Assembly (NCBI GenBank): GCA_013400975.1
Contig: WBMZ01002715.1
Span: 86,717 to 150,716, forward strand
Length of the DNA: 64,000 bases
Source: Atrichornis clamosus
Taxonomy: Eukaryota > Chordata > Aves > Passeriformes > Menuridae
Reading direction: 5' to 3'
The notes beneath the pieces were generated by a model. That model was not told the DNA's origin and ran no database searches. It saw only the letters and a program-made list of their open reading frames with translations. The position numbers and the translations under genes are program-made. Positions 27,250 through 41,755 of this stretch are shown piece after piece; positions within the stretch are counted from its first letter, which is position 1, and every line of letters starts with the position of its first letter.

Positions 27250-27640
27250 ATAGGAAATGAAGAAAACAGCAGGAAAGGAAACTAGAGAGGGTCTATAGAG
27301 CAAGAGCACATGAAGAAGGGCTTGTTCAGTTTGCTGAAGAGGAAGCCAAGGAGCAACTGAACAGCAACCTCGAACTACCTGAAGGTTAGTTACAAACTCA
27401 GAAGCAGCAGATGATAAAACTAAAGGGCACAAAATGCATCAACTAGATGCTAGGAACAGTATTTCAGTAAGAGAGCAGCAGCACAGCACTGGGTTAGGCT
27501 ACCCAGAGGGACAGTGGAACCTCCATCCTTCAAGGTTTTCAAGCCTCAGTAAGACAAAGCCAAGGCTAACCTGACCCAGGGCTGCTCAAAGTACTGCTCT
27601 GGGAATTCCAAAGGCCTCCTTCAATCAACATTCTATGCAT
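27250..27640 (+). mobile_element. CR1 LINE 3' fragment
   Basis: Shows the CR1 tail in order: gggcttgttcagtttgctga with agaggaagccaaggagcaac, then the region where 'aggctacccagagggacagtggaacctccatccttcaaggttttcaa' is expected (27497-27543), and near the end aattccaaaggcctccttca and attctatgc, the decayed CR1 3' terminal ATTCTATG repeat. About 390 bp, strongly 5' truncated, sense to the plus strand. Confidence 0.8.
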
Positions 27641-30600
27641 TTACAGAGCCAGGGCGCTGCTTGATTTCTTTTTTATGACCTGTCTCAAACTTTCCCCCAA
27701 ACTGGAAATCTCAGGGTCCACTTGGCTTTTATTTTTCGTACATTTGGGCAACAACTGAGATCAATACTTCCTTCCTGAGATGATTCAGGCAAAATGTTCT
27801 GTGATTCAAAGCTCTCTGCAAAGAAGCATTCAGACACAAGTCCAAAGATGCATCTAAAAAAACATGTGGAAGAAAACACTTCGGAAAATGAAAAAAAAAA
27901 AGTCTACACAAGTCTAAACAAGTAATCAGATGCATTTGAAAAGCTCTCCTAAAACAGGCAAAGGAAAAGCTTTTAAAAGCAAGAGCTTCTGATTTTGAAA
28001 CAATTAATTGATTCTCTGTTATTCATTAGGAGAACGAAGCAAGATGGACTGTTTAAAATCCACACATTTTTCTGGATAGAAGTAAACTTCCTCCTGTAAC
28101 ATTTGCTAAAGTTACCCACCTCCAAAAAGTGAGCTGCCCTATCTAAATCTACCTTTACTGCTTCACTGTTCCAACTCTTAATCTACTGGCTACATAAATA
28201 GATAAACAGTAAAGTCACAAGTCATATCACACATCACATGATAAAGACTATATATTGAGCAAAGGTGTTCCAAATGCACCAAATCCAATGAAGGTCAGGT
28301 TCCAATGGATTTGTGATCTGATAGTTCACTGAAATCAAATCAAAATTGACAAAATCAGAAATCTCTCTCCGTTGCATGAATTATTTTCTGCTGTTTTCTG
28401 TTGGTGCATTCACTTATACTATATTTCCTTCTGCTGCATATTAGTTGTATCTCTTCTTTTTTTGGCTGCTCATTATGGAATTTGTTACAGCTTTTTTATT
28501 ACTGAGAGTGGCAACTTTCTCAGATTTAAGGAAAAGAAGAAATGGGACTCATGGATTAAAAATTGCAGAGGAAAATCAACCACAAAAGATTAATTTTGCC
28601 ACTCCCTTTCCAATAGAGTTATCAACCCATATAGCTGGCAACCCTGCTCACCTTCTATACGATAAGAGACAACAATAAGTATGCTTGTCACATAGCTACT
28701 CTTCAAATCCTATTCCTTGTCTCTTGCTGCATCATCTTAGTAAGAAGACAAGGGATACAAGGGTGCAGCTCTTAACCGCATCATAAAGTACCTTCCCAAG
28801 AAGATTCCCCAAATGTCCCACTTAGATAGGAATGGCCTATTTGATGAAAACAAGTAAGCTTCAACTACAGTATGCAGTGGGTATACTGACAAAGGCCATG
28901 CTGGAAATTGAGCAAATATTTTAGCAAAATTAGGAACCAAAGACAAAAATAATGATTTTTTTTTTTAACCAAATCAGAGCAGTATAAAATAATATCAGTA
29001 AAGTCTGACTTGGGCATTAAGGCTGCCTTCAAATTAAGTTCAAGTTTAAAAAGTACACACTTCAGTTTATTTTATTCAGTTCTCAAAACAAACTACACTT
29101 AGTCCTCCTACCAGACATTAACACCTGGAAGTGATGTGCCCATTTCTGGTACAGTACTCTACCAGCAGATACAGCAAAGCGATCTGCAGTGTCTAAGCTT
29201 CACACCTTTTCCCCTTGCTATTTCCTGTCCAGGGATGACTATCAAAGGACTTTTTATCAGGACTAACCAGCTGCCAAATGTCTAAAACGGATATGCAGCC
29301 AATAACAATTCCTTCTGTCTCATTACAGGCACATTTAAGTGTCCTGTAGCAAAAGGTACTAAAGCTTAAAACAAAAATTTGCAGGTCTTCACTTAGCTCT
29401 GTAGTTCTTTCCAAATACTTTAAAACAGTTGAGTAGAAATTGTTCCTTCTTATTTTCTTTTGTCCAGGTTTTGGTGCTGTTGCTAATGGCATACCCACAG
29501 CAAGTGAGTTGCTCCAATATAGTGGCAAGTTTAAATGTAACATGACTGAATGGACTGAATTCCTGGCAAGTTCTTCAAGTCCTAGATCAGTTATTTTAAC
29601 AGTAAACATCTACTTGTATTTCAGCAAGAATGGACTCAACCACAGGACTACCTTCAAGTCAAATACTCCCTAAAAATCAAGGAATTCAATCCAACTGAGT
29701 ATAAAACACTCTGACTAATAGGTTAAATATTTAGAGGACAGGATTATGTTCCGAACAATTAAAAAAGCCTTCTAGAGATAAATGGCTTTTTACAAATCCA
29801 CCTTTCAAGGACAGTTCCATCTTTTGAAGAGGATTGGTCTTGAAAGTAAAAAGCACTCATCTATAAACTCATTTAAATTATAAGCAGCAAATGCATTTAA
29901 GCAGAAAATAAGCACATTCCTGAAAAGCTTCCCAATTAAAAAAGAAAAAAAAAATCCAACAACAAAAACCTAAACACACACAATTACTCTTCCACTTCCA
30001 CTAATGCAGATTTTGAAAGGTGTTAAGACATTTGACCAAAAGTAAGAAAAAAAAAAAAAAACCAAACCAACGCCCAAGCAACAGGAAATGTCAGTTTTTT
30101 TCAAAACCAAAGCATTCCACAATTTAAAAACCTGGTTTTTAATTTAAAAGCAAAATACACACAACACACTTTTTCATCCTAACACCACCAGTTCTGTGAT
30201 CCCTTGTAACACATTGTCTGTCCTAGGTGAAGTATATCTAAACATCTGCAAAATATACCCCTCCCTCCTGCCACATTCCCTTCTTCCCCTCCTCACTTTT
30301 TCAACTAATGCTTTGACATTATTGGCCTCACTAAACTCAATACTGCAAATTCCTGACATTCATGTCTTCTTAATCTGAAACGTAACTTGAGGAGATGGTT
30401 AACATTTGACCTCTGCTCTACCTCAGACATACCTGGAGACAAAAAAAAGGCCAAGGCATGCAATATGCATCCACAGGCTGAAAGGAAGTTTTAAAGTTCC
30501 CAGCACACCAGTCTTTAAAAACACCAATACATTAAAACTTCAAAAGGTAATTTAATAAAGATTTCCCTACAAGAATAGCTTTGCATAAACATTACAAACT

Positions 30601-33600
30601 TGTACTAAGAATGAAGACATGAAGCAATAAATAAGAAATAAATCCCTAGAAGTATAAACCCAGGAGTTATGGTGAATTTAATAATTAAATAGCTACCAGA
30701 ACTAATGAAAACAGTCAGTCTCATATAATTCAATTGCATACTATGCTAGAGAATGAACAACAATAAATCATACACTGATTACAGAAGTGGACATAGTACC
30801 TAACAGGCTATTAAAAAAATTAGTCAGAAACAAATTACTAAGACAAATGGAAGATCAGGCTACAACACAAATCAGAAAGAAAGCAGCCAGGGACTTTGCA
30901 AAATAGAAAATCTACCTCTTGGTCTAAATGAAGCCAAGCAAAGACTCAAATACAGTTACTTCTACCCTTTTCTTTCCCTCTTTAAGATGAAGTTTTAAAA
31001 CTTAATCTTTAAGATTATTCTAGCTTTTCATCCACCCTCCTACTTTCCTCCACCCTCCCCACACACAAAAAGAATAAGGACTTTTGAAAATTGCTAGCTG
31101 TACTTTAAATGGGTGCACTTTAAGTGGGGTTTTTCATTGTTCTACTTTGGGAAACAGATTTGCTACAAATTAAATACTTTCAACAATCAGTGAGAAATGT
31201 TGTATTGGTATCACGTGTTTTTACCTTAAATGAACTTGTAGGGCATATAGGCTTCACATCCTTTCCCCTCTTAATTACTAGAGTATACTACTGCCAGTAT
31301 CTGTCAGAGCCAGAATTTTGAGGGACAAAAGAAAAGAAAGGGTTGGAATACCAGGGATGAACATGATTGCTTAATGAGCCGGTGTCTCTTTGCTAGAATA
31401 CAGTCCCCATTTGCTGTTATCTCTACCAGCTTCAGGCATTTTGTTTGTCATACAGTTAAGGCATGACTGAACATGCCATTTTGAGATTGTTCTTGTTAAA
31501 TAAAACTTGTGGCTACAACTGATAAAGGGAATGTCCTCTTACAGACATGATATATGACACCTAAAATTTTAATCAAGTTCTTAGAAGTAGAAAGTGAGAA
31601 AATAAAGTGATTATTTTTGTTCTCAAGAAATTTTCATTTTCATTTACAGTTGAGCTTTTCAAACCACCTTCTACCAGCAGCTGCTAACTTATGAAAACAC
31701 TGACTAGAAAATTTGTAATCTTCTCAAGAGTAAAATATTTCAAGGTACATATTTCTGTAACTACAAGCCAAGTAAACTGCTAAACCTTTGTTTTCAAACA
31801 AGCTTTTTCTATATGTATTAAAAAAAAAAAAGGAGCAGACAGAAGATATTATTTATAGTCCTCTTTGGAAGGGCTGCCTACCACAGAGAAAACGTGTCCT
31901 TCCTTGTACCCATAGCTGATTTAAAGCCAAGGCCTTTCAAAACAAACCAACAACACTTACTTTGGTTCAAGCCTAGATGCAGAGCTGATTTCAGAGTGAG
32001 GTGGCTATCTCCAGGCACAAACATCTGTGACCTACCACTGAATTCTCTAAGCTTCTTTGTCTGGACAGGCAGCTTCCCACCTCACCCAGCACACTCTTGC
32101 ATGTCCCATTCAGTGCATTTGGTTCCCCAAGCCAGCACCATTCCCTCGAGCTCACTTCCTACACCCTATCATCTATGAAGTTCACAGAGTGCTGGCTTAC
32201 AAATACTTCACACACATGAAGACAGCCAGAAAAGTATAGTCTGGGCTAAGTTCCACATATAAGGCAGCATCTATAGTCCCTGATGGCAACCTCTTTACAG
32301 CTCCCTCTTCTATGCAATTTCTACAGCTGTGCCCACATGCAAAATTAGTCTTCCAAAGCATCCAAATGAAACCAAGTAACTAAAAGGTATTTGGAGCTTT
32401 CATCAACTAGAAGATCCAATATGACATCTGAGCACTGATTTTAACCCAAAGAGGAGAAAAGGCAGTCTTTGCTACAAATGCATGGCTAACAGAAAATGTA
32501 TTTTATAATTCCCCTATCAGATGTTCCTCCCTTATTTCTCATCTGTCTACTTTTCTGTTGATGACTAAAAACTATCTGGTTTTTAAGAACATATTTGTAA
32601 TGTTAATGTTCTAAATTTACTATTTTAATACTAGTATCAGTAATACCTAAGATGCGCTTAAAAACAAATAAAAATGTTTTAATTTAGATTTTAAGCATTC
32701 CTTTAAATACAAATCCAAATTGTAAAAACACAGAGTCCCTCTCCCCAACTATCCTGTGATATTTTAGGGGATTCATTAATGATTAATTAGTGCAGCTTCC
32801 TCATAAACAGTGTCCAAGTAGAAGAACCATCCCTGCACAAAATACAGAAAAATCTGAATTTTGTAAGTTGAATAAAAGAAGATGGTAACGGAAAAATTCC
32901 ACTTAAAACTGAGGAAAAATATTTTACAGGCCCTATTTCCTTTTTTGCTAATCAGCTTTTGATATTGACCAAATACTAGTCCAGCCACAGATCTTGGGTC
33001 ATACAGTCCCTCCAAACGTCCACTGGAGTCACGCTATGCAGAACCAACGAACGTGGCAAACAACCAAAAAGACTCTTTAGCTTTTGTTTCAGATTTAGAT
33101 CACTATCCTGAACTACTGGTTAAGTAAATGCTACCAATTCAATCTCATGAGGAAATAAAGAAGTATATTTAAAATTTTACATTTTAAATACTGGCTCATA
33201 TGCAACCAAGTTAATTTTCATATTTAAGCTTAGATTCATACACATTTATATGAACAAAAATTTTAGTCACCTGTTTTAAGAATGGCTCTAACAGACTTTC
33301 CATTTCAGAACCTACAACTGAAAAACACAGTATACACAACTTGACTGGAACACACTTTTCTTTCTCCCTTCTCACACTCAAGTTCTGCTGCTCTACTTTC
33401 TCTTTGTCATATGGTTGCCTCTTTTATCCAATACAAGTTTTGTCTATCCCATACTCATTCTGGAGGCATTTTGGAAAATTAAGGGAGAATCCAGTCATAT
33501 ACTCACTGCAGATTTAAAACAATTAACACTTACTGCAACCCCACCTGGTTTTTCCCAGGATTCTTCAAAAACGTTTATCTCAGTCTCCGTGTTATGAAGA

Positions 33601-36600
33601 AATGCAAAAGGCTGTACAAACACCATCTTATATGCACGTATGAGCACTGGATAAAACATGCATTCAACAGACCAAAAAAACAAAACAAAATGAAGATAAA
33701 AGTAAACTAATGGATGGCACAAAAGAAAATCACCTGTTTAGTGAGCTGCTTTTTATTTACTATGTTCATCAATTCTCTCCAGACAGACCAATCCGAAGTA
33801 GTAACCAAAGAGAACACCAACAAAATTGTCTCTTCTAAACTATGTCTATAGTTAGCTATCTTGCCTTATCATCTCCTTTTTTAAATATCGGGATATTTGT
33901 CATCTTTGTTGAAGTTCTGTAACATATTACAAGATAGACACATTTTGAATTTATCCTTCAGTTTAGGTTATTTTTGTTATTTACCACTTCAGTAAATCTA
34001 CTACTTTAATTTTCAAAAAGCCAAGCAGATTTAAATACAGATTTTTAACAGGTATATTTTAGAGGGAGAGAAACATGTTTTCAGATATATCTTTACCATT
34101 CCATTCTGCCAAAGTGATACAAAAGCTGTTCTTTTTAATATTGTTGCTTCCAAACTAAGGTCTGGCACACAGACCTCAGGCCCACGCATCAGTGCACAAT
34201 CTGCACTGATTTAAAAACAACTATACCTATGCAGTGCAGTGGCAAGCCCACCAAACACTCTTGGAAGCAGGAAGCAGCAATGACATCCAAAGGTCTGAGA
34301 CTCAGCTAGAACATCACTGCATCACATTTGCATACCCACATCTCCCAGAACTTCCAGATGGAGCCAGGTAAGGACGATTTACTAACCACAAGTTCAGCAG
34401 TGAATGAGCACCATTATGGTGCTTCCACATTGATCTAAGGGGATCTCAATGCAGAAGAACAGTTGTCCTCAACCTAAACCAATAAGCTGTAGTGCCTTAT
34501 ACAAAGTTGTAGGGATGCTTCCACTCATGATAATGGAATAGATAGTTAACTGATAGCTTGCACCACGTAGGTAATTCAAGTTTCAGATCTCACCTTCCAG
34601 TCTCTCTGCTCAGGCAAGCAGTAAGTACTAAAAGCTTTACAACACAAAACCATACAAACAACCTCCAAATGATTCTAAGTAAACAGACCACACAAAAAAC
34701 TATGAAAAAGTGAAAAGGGAAGCAGAATGGTAGCTGGGAATATTTCATGTATGCAAAAATACATCAATATCCCCATTTCCAAATTCTTGGTTTGATTCTA
34801 AACATTCTTGCATCTCATAAAAAATGTAACGTGGTTTTTAGTATTGAGCTGCTTAGGAACACCTGCATTCAAATAGCCTCTGGGTGAGTTTGACAAAAAC
34901 TGATTTGACATCTGATGAGCTCCATTTTTTTTTAATTGAAAGGAAGAAGCAATCCCACAAAATGAGATATATTAAAATAGCCATTTATGTTTTAGACTAA
35001 AGAAGACTGTCAGATAATGAGATGCTCCTCAGTTTCTGCCTCAGGCTAAAAATAACTCCTACATTTTGATGCAGAAGTCAACTGCCTCAGGTGTCTTCAT
35101 TTCACACAAGGTCATTACAATGTACATCATCTTCAAGAGGAAACAAGGTAACTTTATGTGCACTCACTGTACAAGTTTTGTTAATTTTTAGTTTATTTCT
35201 CTTTTCACAAAGAATTACCTTTAGGGTTTCTATGTCTTTCTAGCCATTAAGAAGTATTACAGACTTTCTCCTTTTTCAATTCTATTACTAACAGATCAAA
35301 AGAGTAGAGAAATAGGCTGAATAGCAAATTCTTTCACAGATGTGTTAGGACTAATTAAATTCTAGCTATGCCATTCAGAAGTATCTGAATGCGGCAGGTA
35401 CCTAAATATTTGGTTGTCAAGTGCAGGTCGTCCCTAATGTAATTGTTAAGAATGCTCAAACTGCTCAATTCCAATATACTTCATTGGAATGCTTTATCAG
35501 AGTACTTAACACACCAAACATATGCTACTTATGTACACATTCAGCTGTCGATTTCCAAATCTGAAAAACTATCACATTTCTGAAATAGTATTTAACACCT
35601 TTGTGAAAGAAATGTGACAATTTCGTAGGTTCAAACACCTTGAAAAACAATGACAAATCTGTAAACTAATAATTTAAGCTCCAAAAATATCCTTTACCTC
35701 TTCTCAGCATAATATAACAGAAATGAATGTAATTTAAAATATGAAAAAAATAAGAGGTTTGGCATCAAATATAATCAACAATCAGTCATCTCAATTCATC
35801 ATATTTTCACCTATTTTTCTTAAAGAACAAACCCAAAGGACTGCTCTGTCAAATGTCTCTACACTCAGATTTTATATCTTTCAGCATGTCACAGGTGTTT
35901 GCAGCTTTTGTCTAATTGAAGTATCATTCAATTATCCTTTGAAGCACCAAATTACAGACACACAAAAAATCTTTCATCTTGGAGCTAGTACAGTAATTTA
36001 AAGAGAACTTTTTACGTAAGGATCTGAGAGCTTTTATAGGAAGGAAAAAATGGTAACCCTAAACATCATCCTGTAACAGACAGAAATTAACTCATTTAGC
36101 AAGAACACAATTTTCTACAGGACCGAGCACTTCCATGGTCCACTCCAATTTCCACATTATAAAACACCTAGATATTTGCTCAAAACAGATTTTACTCAAA
36201 ACTACTCCTCAAAGAAAACAAATAAAGATAAGCTTTTGACTTTTTGTTCTAGAGGCAATTCTAGCAGCTACCAGCTTCAGGAAAAATTACAAATCATTAA
36301 ATGGTACCTGTGAAAAGATACCTTGGAAGAATTATTCAGATTGAATTAGTTCTAAGAGCTCTGAGAGCAGACTAAGAGTTCCTAGAGCTCTTTTAAAATG
36401 GCTACTTGCAATATGTTACTGGTTTAAGAATTTCTGGATGTTCAGTTTGTTTAATAATTGAGTCAAAGTACCAGAACACTAATTAGCTACTAAACTTTGC
36501 AATAAATGTCATCTTTCAGAAGCTCAGCTATCTTGAGGAATACATAGAATAACTAGTGAACAGGAATCATGACATGAGGCTAACAGAAACCACACTGAGA

Positions 36601-36659
36601 AGGCAAGAGAAGGAAACAATCATAGAGAGGTGTCTCATCATACATGAGCGTTCTTAGAA
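27641..36659 (-). other. Intron sequence; no gene recognised
   Basis: Mostly AT-rich unique DNA with A-rich runs (about 29940, 30045, 31820). ORFs up to 138 codons (29193-29609 minus) show no domain or motif that I recognise. Confidence 0.5.
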
Positions 36660-36960
36660 ACCTGGACCTCACTGCCAGCTGATTTTTTGTATGTTAACAG
36701 TTAACACACAAAAGTTGAAGAGGAGACTGAACAAGTATTTTGAACATAAATTCATTTTAATTTTTATCTAGTTAGCAATCTTTATACAGCGCTGCAAGTC
36801 CTCAAGATGAAAACTGCCAAGTGGCTAGAAAACTATTTCACAGGAAACACTGGACAGCATTCCTACATTCTTTTTCCTATGTGTCTGAATATGGCCATGG
36901 TAAGAGAAGGAGACTGAGCTAGGTGGTTCTTTAATCAGACCCACTACAATTAGTCTTATT
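36660..36960 (+). mobile_element. Ancient CR1/L3-like 3' end
   Basis: The end reads gactgagctaggtggttctt then taatcagacccactacaatt, matching the old amniote CR1 tail 'actgggctagatggacctttggtctgacccagtatggc'. Upstream, aagttgaagaggagactgaa and caagtattttgaacata fit the 'tttaaaaagagactggacaagt' block. Much older than the avian CR1s nearby. Confidence 0.55.
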
Positions 36961-37599
36961 TGATTAGTGTACAGAGAGGAAAAAATAAGCTACAAGGCTT
37001 TACAAAGGAATTAATTACACCTTAAGTGCATATAGTGGGAAGAGACAGATCCAGATGACTGCAGGTTTCAACTGTAAATCACATGTTCCTACAAACACTA
37101 AACTGCATATTGCATGGAAAATAGTTCATAAAATATGCGTGAGTAGCTACAGTGGGCAAGCTGGACATGAGTAAATTTCTGTAATTCACAAAAAAAAGTA
37201 GCAAGGTCAGAAAATGCTGGGAGGAGGAACCGTGAAAGAGGGAAAATCCCAATTACTGCTTCCTTGGCTTCTGCCTACCACTATGGTCTCTCACACATCT
37301 CATGGATGCATGTAGCTTAGACACCATACGTACAATCAGCAGTTACTCCACAACACTTTTTCCCCTTTTGAGTGCTGTATGCATTGTGCCCAGCTATCCT
37401 GCCTCTGTATGCCAAATCTTGTTATATCACCTATTATGGCTGACTAATACCTGCCTAGGTAGTTGCTCTTCCAAAAAACCAAAACCACCTTTTTTCCAAT
37501 TGCCCCAGGCAGACACCGAGTACAGACCAAGGCTCTTTGCAGCAGTGCATGGCTGGAGAAAATGGATGTAAATTTAAAGGACAGACCAAAAGAAATGAA

Positions 37600-37750
37600 A
37601 ACACTTTCATCTCAAGGACAGTCATGTTCTAGTAGGGTTGCCCAAAGAAGCTGTGCAGACTTCATCCTTGGAGATTTTCAAGACTTGACTGGATGCAATA
37701 AGGTTGAATTAAAGACCTCCTGAGGCTCCTTTCAGCCTTAATTACACTTA
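37600..37750 (+). mobile_element. Degraded CR1 3' end
   Basis: gggttgcccaaagaagctgt then tcatccttggagattttcaa and acttgactggatgcaataag, closing with aaagacctcctgaggctcct and ttcagccttaatta. This is the standard CR1 tail in order, plus-strand sense. Confidence 0.8.
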
Positions 37751-40116
37751 GATTCAATGTCCACACAAAGAAAGCACCCAGTGCTGCCCCAGACTATGCT
37801 TCTACAAGTCTAAAAAGCTAAAAGGTTTCAGACTGAAGAGGTTCAAAACAGTAGTTACTTAGGTTTCAGATAAAGAAAATTAATGCAATACTGCATAAAA
37901 CACTGTGTGAAGCCCATGCCTAGCATATTATTTTTTTTCATATTTTTGTTTGAAGGTGCGTAACAGTTGAGAGTTAAGATAGGTAAAAATTGCAGATGGC
38001 ATAGCGTTATTTTTGTTTCTCTAAGGGTTTGGGGTTTTTTTGATTAGTTCATTTCTTTTTTAAGCTTATCGTCACCCAGGATGATGGGCCTGTATTTTGT
38101 ACCAAACCTGGCTACATCTAAGATTACATGATTATTACATGGCAAGATTATACAACAGAGTTGAATGTAAAATTTGCAGGCCTGAGTAGACAAGCTAAAT
38201 GTTCCATTCAGTCCTTCACAGCAACATGCAAGTAGATCAAATACACTAAAATCCTGAAATAAAACATCAGGCTTGTGGTTTTTATTTTAATTTCCCATGA
38301 CCTTGTGTAGCACAGAAAATAAGTCATCCACCTACAGTCTTCCAACTGAAATTCTCTAAATACATGACTCCAACTTCAGGGGGGAAAAAAGTTTCAAAGA
38401 AAAACATACATGAATTTACATATATGTAATGAATGAAACCTAGACAAATAGAGTTTCAAAAAAATCAGTACTAACTTGTATGGAAACAATAAACAGCACC
38501 CCCTCCAAAAGTCCCCTGTACACTTCAAGCTAAAGGACTTAGAAAACAACTATACTCCAGAGATGCAATGAAGTATGCATGAGAAGTTCATGCCAATAAA
38601 TATTCTGGTCATCAATTAATATTATCATATTTAATTTACAGTTGGGGTGGAATTTATTTTTAACCTTTCCTTGTGAAAAAGAAATCTATTTACGACTTGC
38701 TCTTACTAGGATACACAAGAACTACATTTTTGATACAGGATTTTTTTTTTTTAAGTAGTAGAGAAAAATCTGTTCAAACTCTGTTGCCAGAGATGTACAA
38801 ATATTTAAACTGTAAAATACAAAACTGAAATAGGGTAAGGTATAGCCAAGTATTGGCCTAGTTTTTGCTTCTCTCACATACAAGGTGGAGAGTTAATTGT
38901 TTTGGGAGGTTTTTGGGGTTGGGATTTTTTTATTATTTCTTTTTTAGCTTGGTCCTTTTGAAAGTAACACATCTGGTATATAGTAAATTGAAAGCACAGA
39001 CTGCTGGAAAGTTATAATGCAGATATGGAGACATTATAAAATAATTCAGGAGGCATTACAAAATAATCTCCAAGGCTTGTGATAGTTAATGAATGACTGT
39101 GGAAATGAATCCACTCATGGTTTTTACTCTCCTGTATCCTCAGAGAAAATTACATGTGTGGGATTCAATAGAGAAAGGCTGTATTTTTAACTTTTTTTCA
39201 GGTTTTTTAATTAATAATTTATACAAATAGTTCTTACACATAGAAAAAGATACTGGTTTAAAGACATAAAACAATAAATCACACATCCCAGTCTAGACAG
39301 AATTCTCTCACCCTTTTTACTACAAATGCCCTCCTCTCCCTTTTTTTGAGGGAATAATCTTCAGCCTACTGAACCTAGAGTAGAAAAATACAAAGTTAAT
39401 TACAGATTAATTTACTTTTAGCTTTGGAAATTAAGTAATAGCCAAACCAAAGTCAAAATGAGAAAGTCTAGAATGCATACACAGTCTACAACCTCTTCCT
39501 TCTAGTACAGAAACAAAACGAAAGACTAATTTTATCATAAAATACATTTTTTATTCCAACTGCCCCTTTCCTGATGAATTCAGTAAATGAATCTCTCAAT
39601 AATTAGTTCTGAATATGCAGGTTTGAAATTAATTAGGATGCCCAAAGTCACAAAGGCATTTAGAAGACATGACAATTCCAAACGCTGAGGTTTAAGAAGC
39701 AGGAGCTTTGGAATGCTTCTACATTTATCCTTTCATTTTTTCAGCTTCCAAGGTTTACTCATGAGGTTATTTCCTCCACCACTACAAAAATTAGCACTTT
39801 TTCTTGCAAACATTATTACGAATACCCAAGATTGCTACTTAATTCCATTACCTTCAAAAGACAGTTCTAAATAAGTGTTACAAGAAACGAGATAGCAAAA
39901 GTGGATTCAACTGCAGAATGAAGCCAAAGCATCAACTCATTATTCATCACAGTCTTTGCAAAATTTTGCAGTTCTAGGGGTCTCTAATGTTAAATACTCA
40001 CATATAAAAATATCACAAGTTTTCCAGAGAAAATCTATTTTAGTGTTACTCTTCCAAATTACTAATAGCTTCAACTACCTGATACAATACTACAGAGCAA
40101 CAAGAGGAAATGACCT
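37751..40116 (-). other. Intron sequence; no gene recognised
   Basis: AT-rich with G/T-rich simple stretches (about 38020-38045 and 38895-38930). No coding signal. Confidence 0.5.
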
Positions 40117-40182
40117 CTTCACGGAATGGGTAAGGTTGGAAGGGACCACGGAGGGGTCATCTGGTCCAACTTCCCTGCTCTT
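40117..40182 (-). mobile_element. Short CR1 3' terminal fragment
   Basis: In antisense: cacggaatgggtaaggttgg, aagggaccacggaggggtca and tctggtccaacttccctgct match the last 60-70 bp of avian CR1 ('atggaatggttagggttggaagggacctttaaaggtcatctagtccaacccccctgc'). Confidence 0.85.
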
Positions 40183-41755
40183 GCCGTCTTTTAAATTTTT
40201 GTTCTGCTGACTTGGAAAAAGCAAAAGTTTTACACCACTTCCACTGCCAAGAAGAAACTAGAAAACCCTAAAGACTTTCTCTCATATAGACAATTTTAAC
40301 AATTCAGTTTCAACAAGCAGTGTATACAACTCTCATATTACTGTTTTCTGCACCAGCAATCCCAGAAATATTGAAAGTTTCCTTTCATTTTAAAAACTCA
40401 CCTTCCCAAAACTGCATTTAGAGATAAATGCAGAGTTAAAAGAATTAGAGAGGAAACGAACAGCTTCTGCTACTTCTCCATCACTATTTTTCCCATTCCA
40501 ATAGACACAAGGGCTGGACTTGAAAAGAACTAAGTATGTAAATAAATCACTACTTCTGTTCTTTCTGGTAGCGTCCTATGGATTCCAGGTGCAGACTGGC
40601 CTACAATCTACTAGAACAGCCTTATTGAATTCAGTTGGAAGTGATCCATATTGCCTCTTAAAGAGAAACAAAACAACTTGCACAGATCTTTTCCATTGGA
40701 AAACTACTGCACTACCCAGCCTTACTGCAAAACAGCGTTATCCTAGAGTATAGAATAGAATATCCTGAGTTGGAAGGGATCCACACAGATCAGAGTCCAG
40801 TTGCTGACTGTGCAGGACATCCCCAAAAATTACACCATGTACCTGACAGCTTTGTCCAAACACTTCTTGGACTCTGGCAGGCTTAGTACTGTGACCGCTT
40901 CTCCAGGCAGCCTGTCCAGTGCTCAACCAACCTGTGGGTCAAAAACCTTTTCCTGATATCCAACCTAAACCTCCCCTGACTCAGCTTCATGCCATTTCCT
41001 CAAGTGCTGTCACTGGTCACAAGAGTGAAGAGATCAGTACTTGCCCCTCTGCTTCCCCTTGTGAGGATCTTGAAGACTACAACGAGGTCTCCCCTCAGTC
41101 TCCCCTTCTCCAGGCAGAACAGACCAAGTGACCTCAGACGCTCCTCAAAAGGATTCCTTTTCAGACTCTTGACCATCCTCGTGACTCTCCTCTGGGTGCT
41201 CTCTAATAGTTTAATGTCTTTTTTATATGGTGGCACCCAGAACTGCCCCCAGCACTCGAGGTGAGGCCGCCCCCGTGCAGAGCAGAGCAGGACAATCCCC
41301 TCCCTTGCCCGGCTGGTGATGCTGGGCCTGATGCCCCCCAGGACACGGGTGGCCCTCCTGGCTGCCAGGGCACTGCTGACTCACGTTCAACTTTCCATCA
41401 ACCAGGACCCCCAGGTCCTTTTCCACACTTCTGCTCTCTAGCATTACATTCCTCTCTCTGTACATCCAGGGTTGCCCAGGTGTAGAATCTGGCACTAGCC
41501 ACTGTTAAACTTCATGCAGTTGGTGATTGTCCAGCCCTCTAATTTGTCAAGGTCTTTCTGCCTTCACGGCAATCAACAGCTCCTCCCAACTTAGTGCTGT
41601 CAGCAAACTCACCTACATTCCTTTGGGTTCCGTGTCCAAGTCATTAATGAAGATGTTGAAGAGCACAGGGCCTAAGATGGGCCCTGCGGAACCCCACTAG
41701 TGACAGGTCACCAGCCTGATGTAATCCATTCACCATAACCCTTCCTCACAGTTGC

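Noticed and set aside
29193..29609. 138-codon minus-strand ORF in the intron
   Set aside because: No motif, no conserved composition and no splice context; consistent with chance in a 64-kb window.
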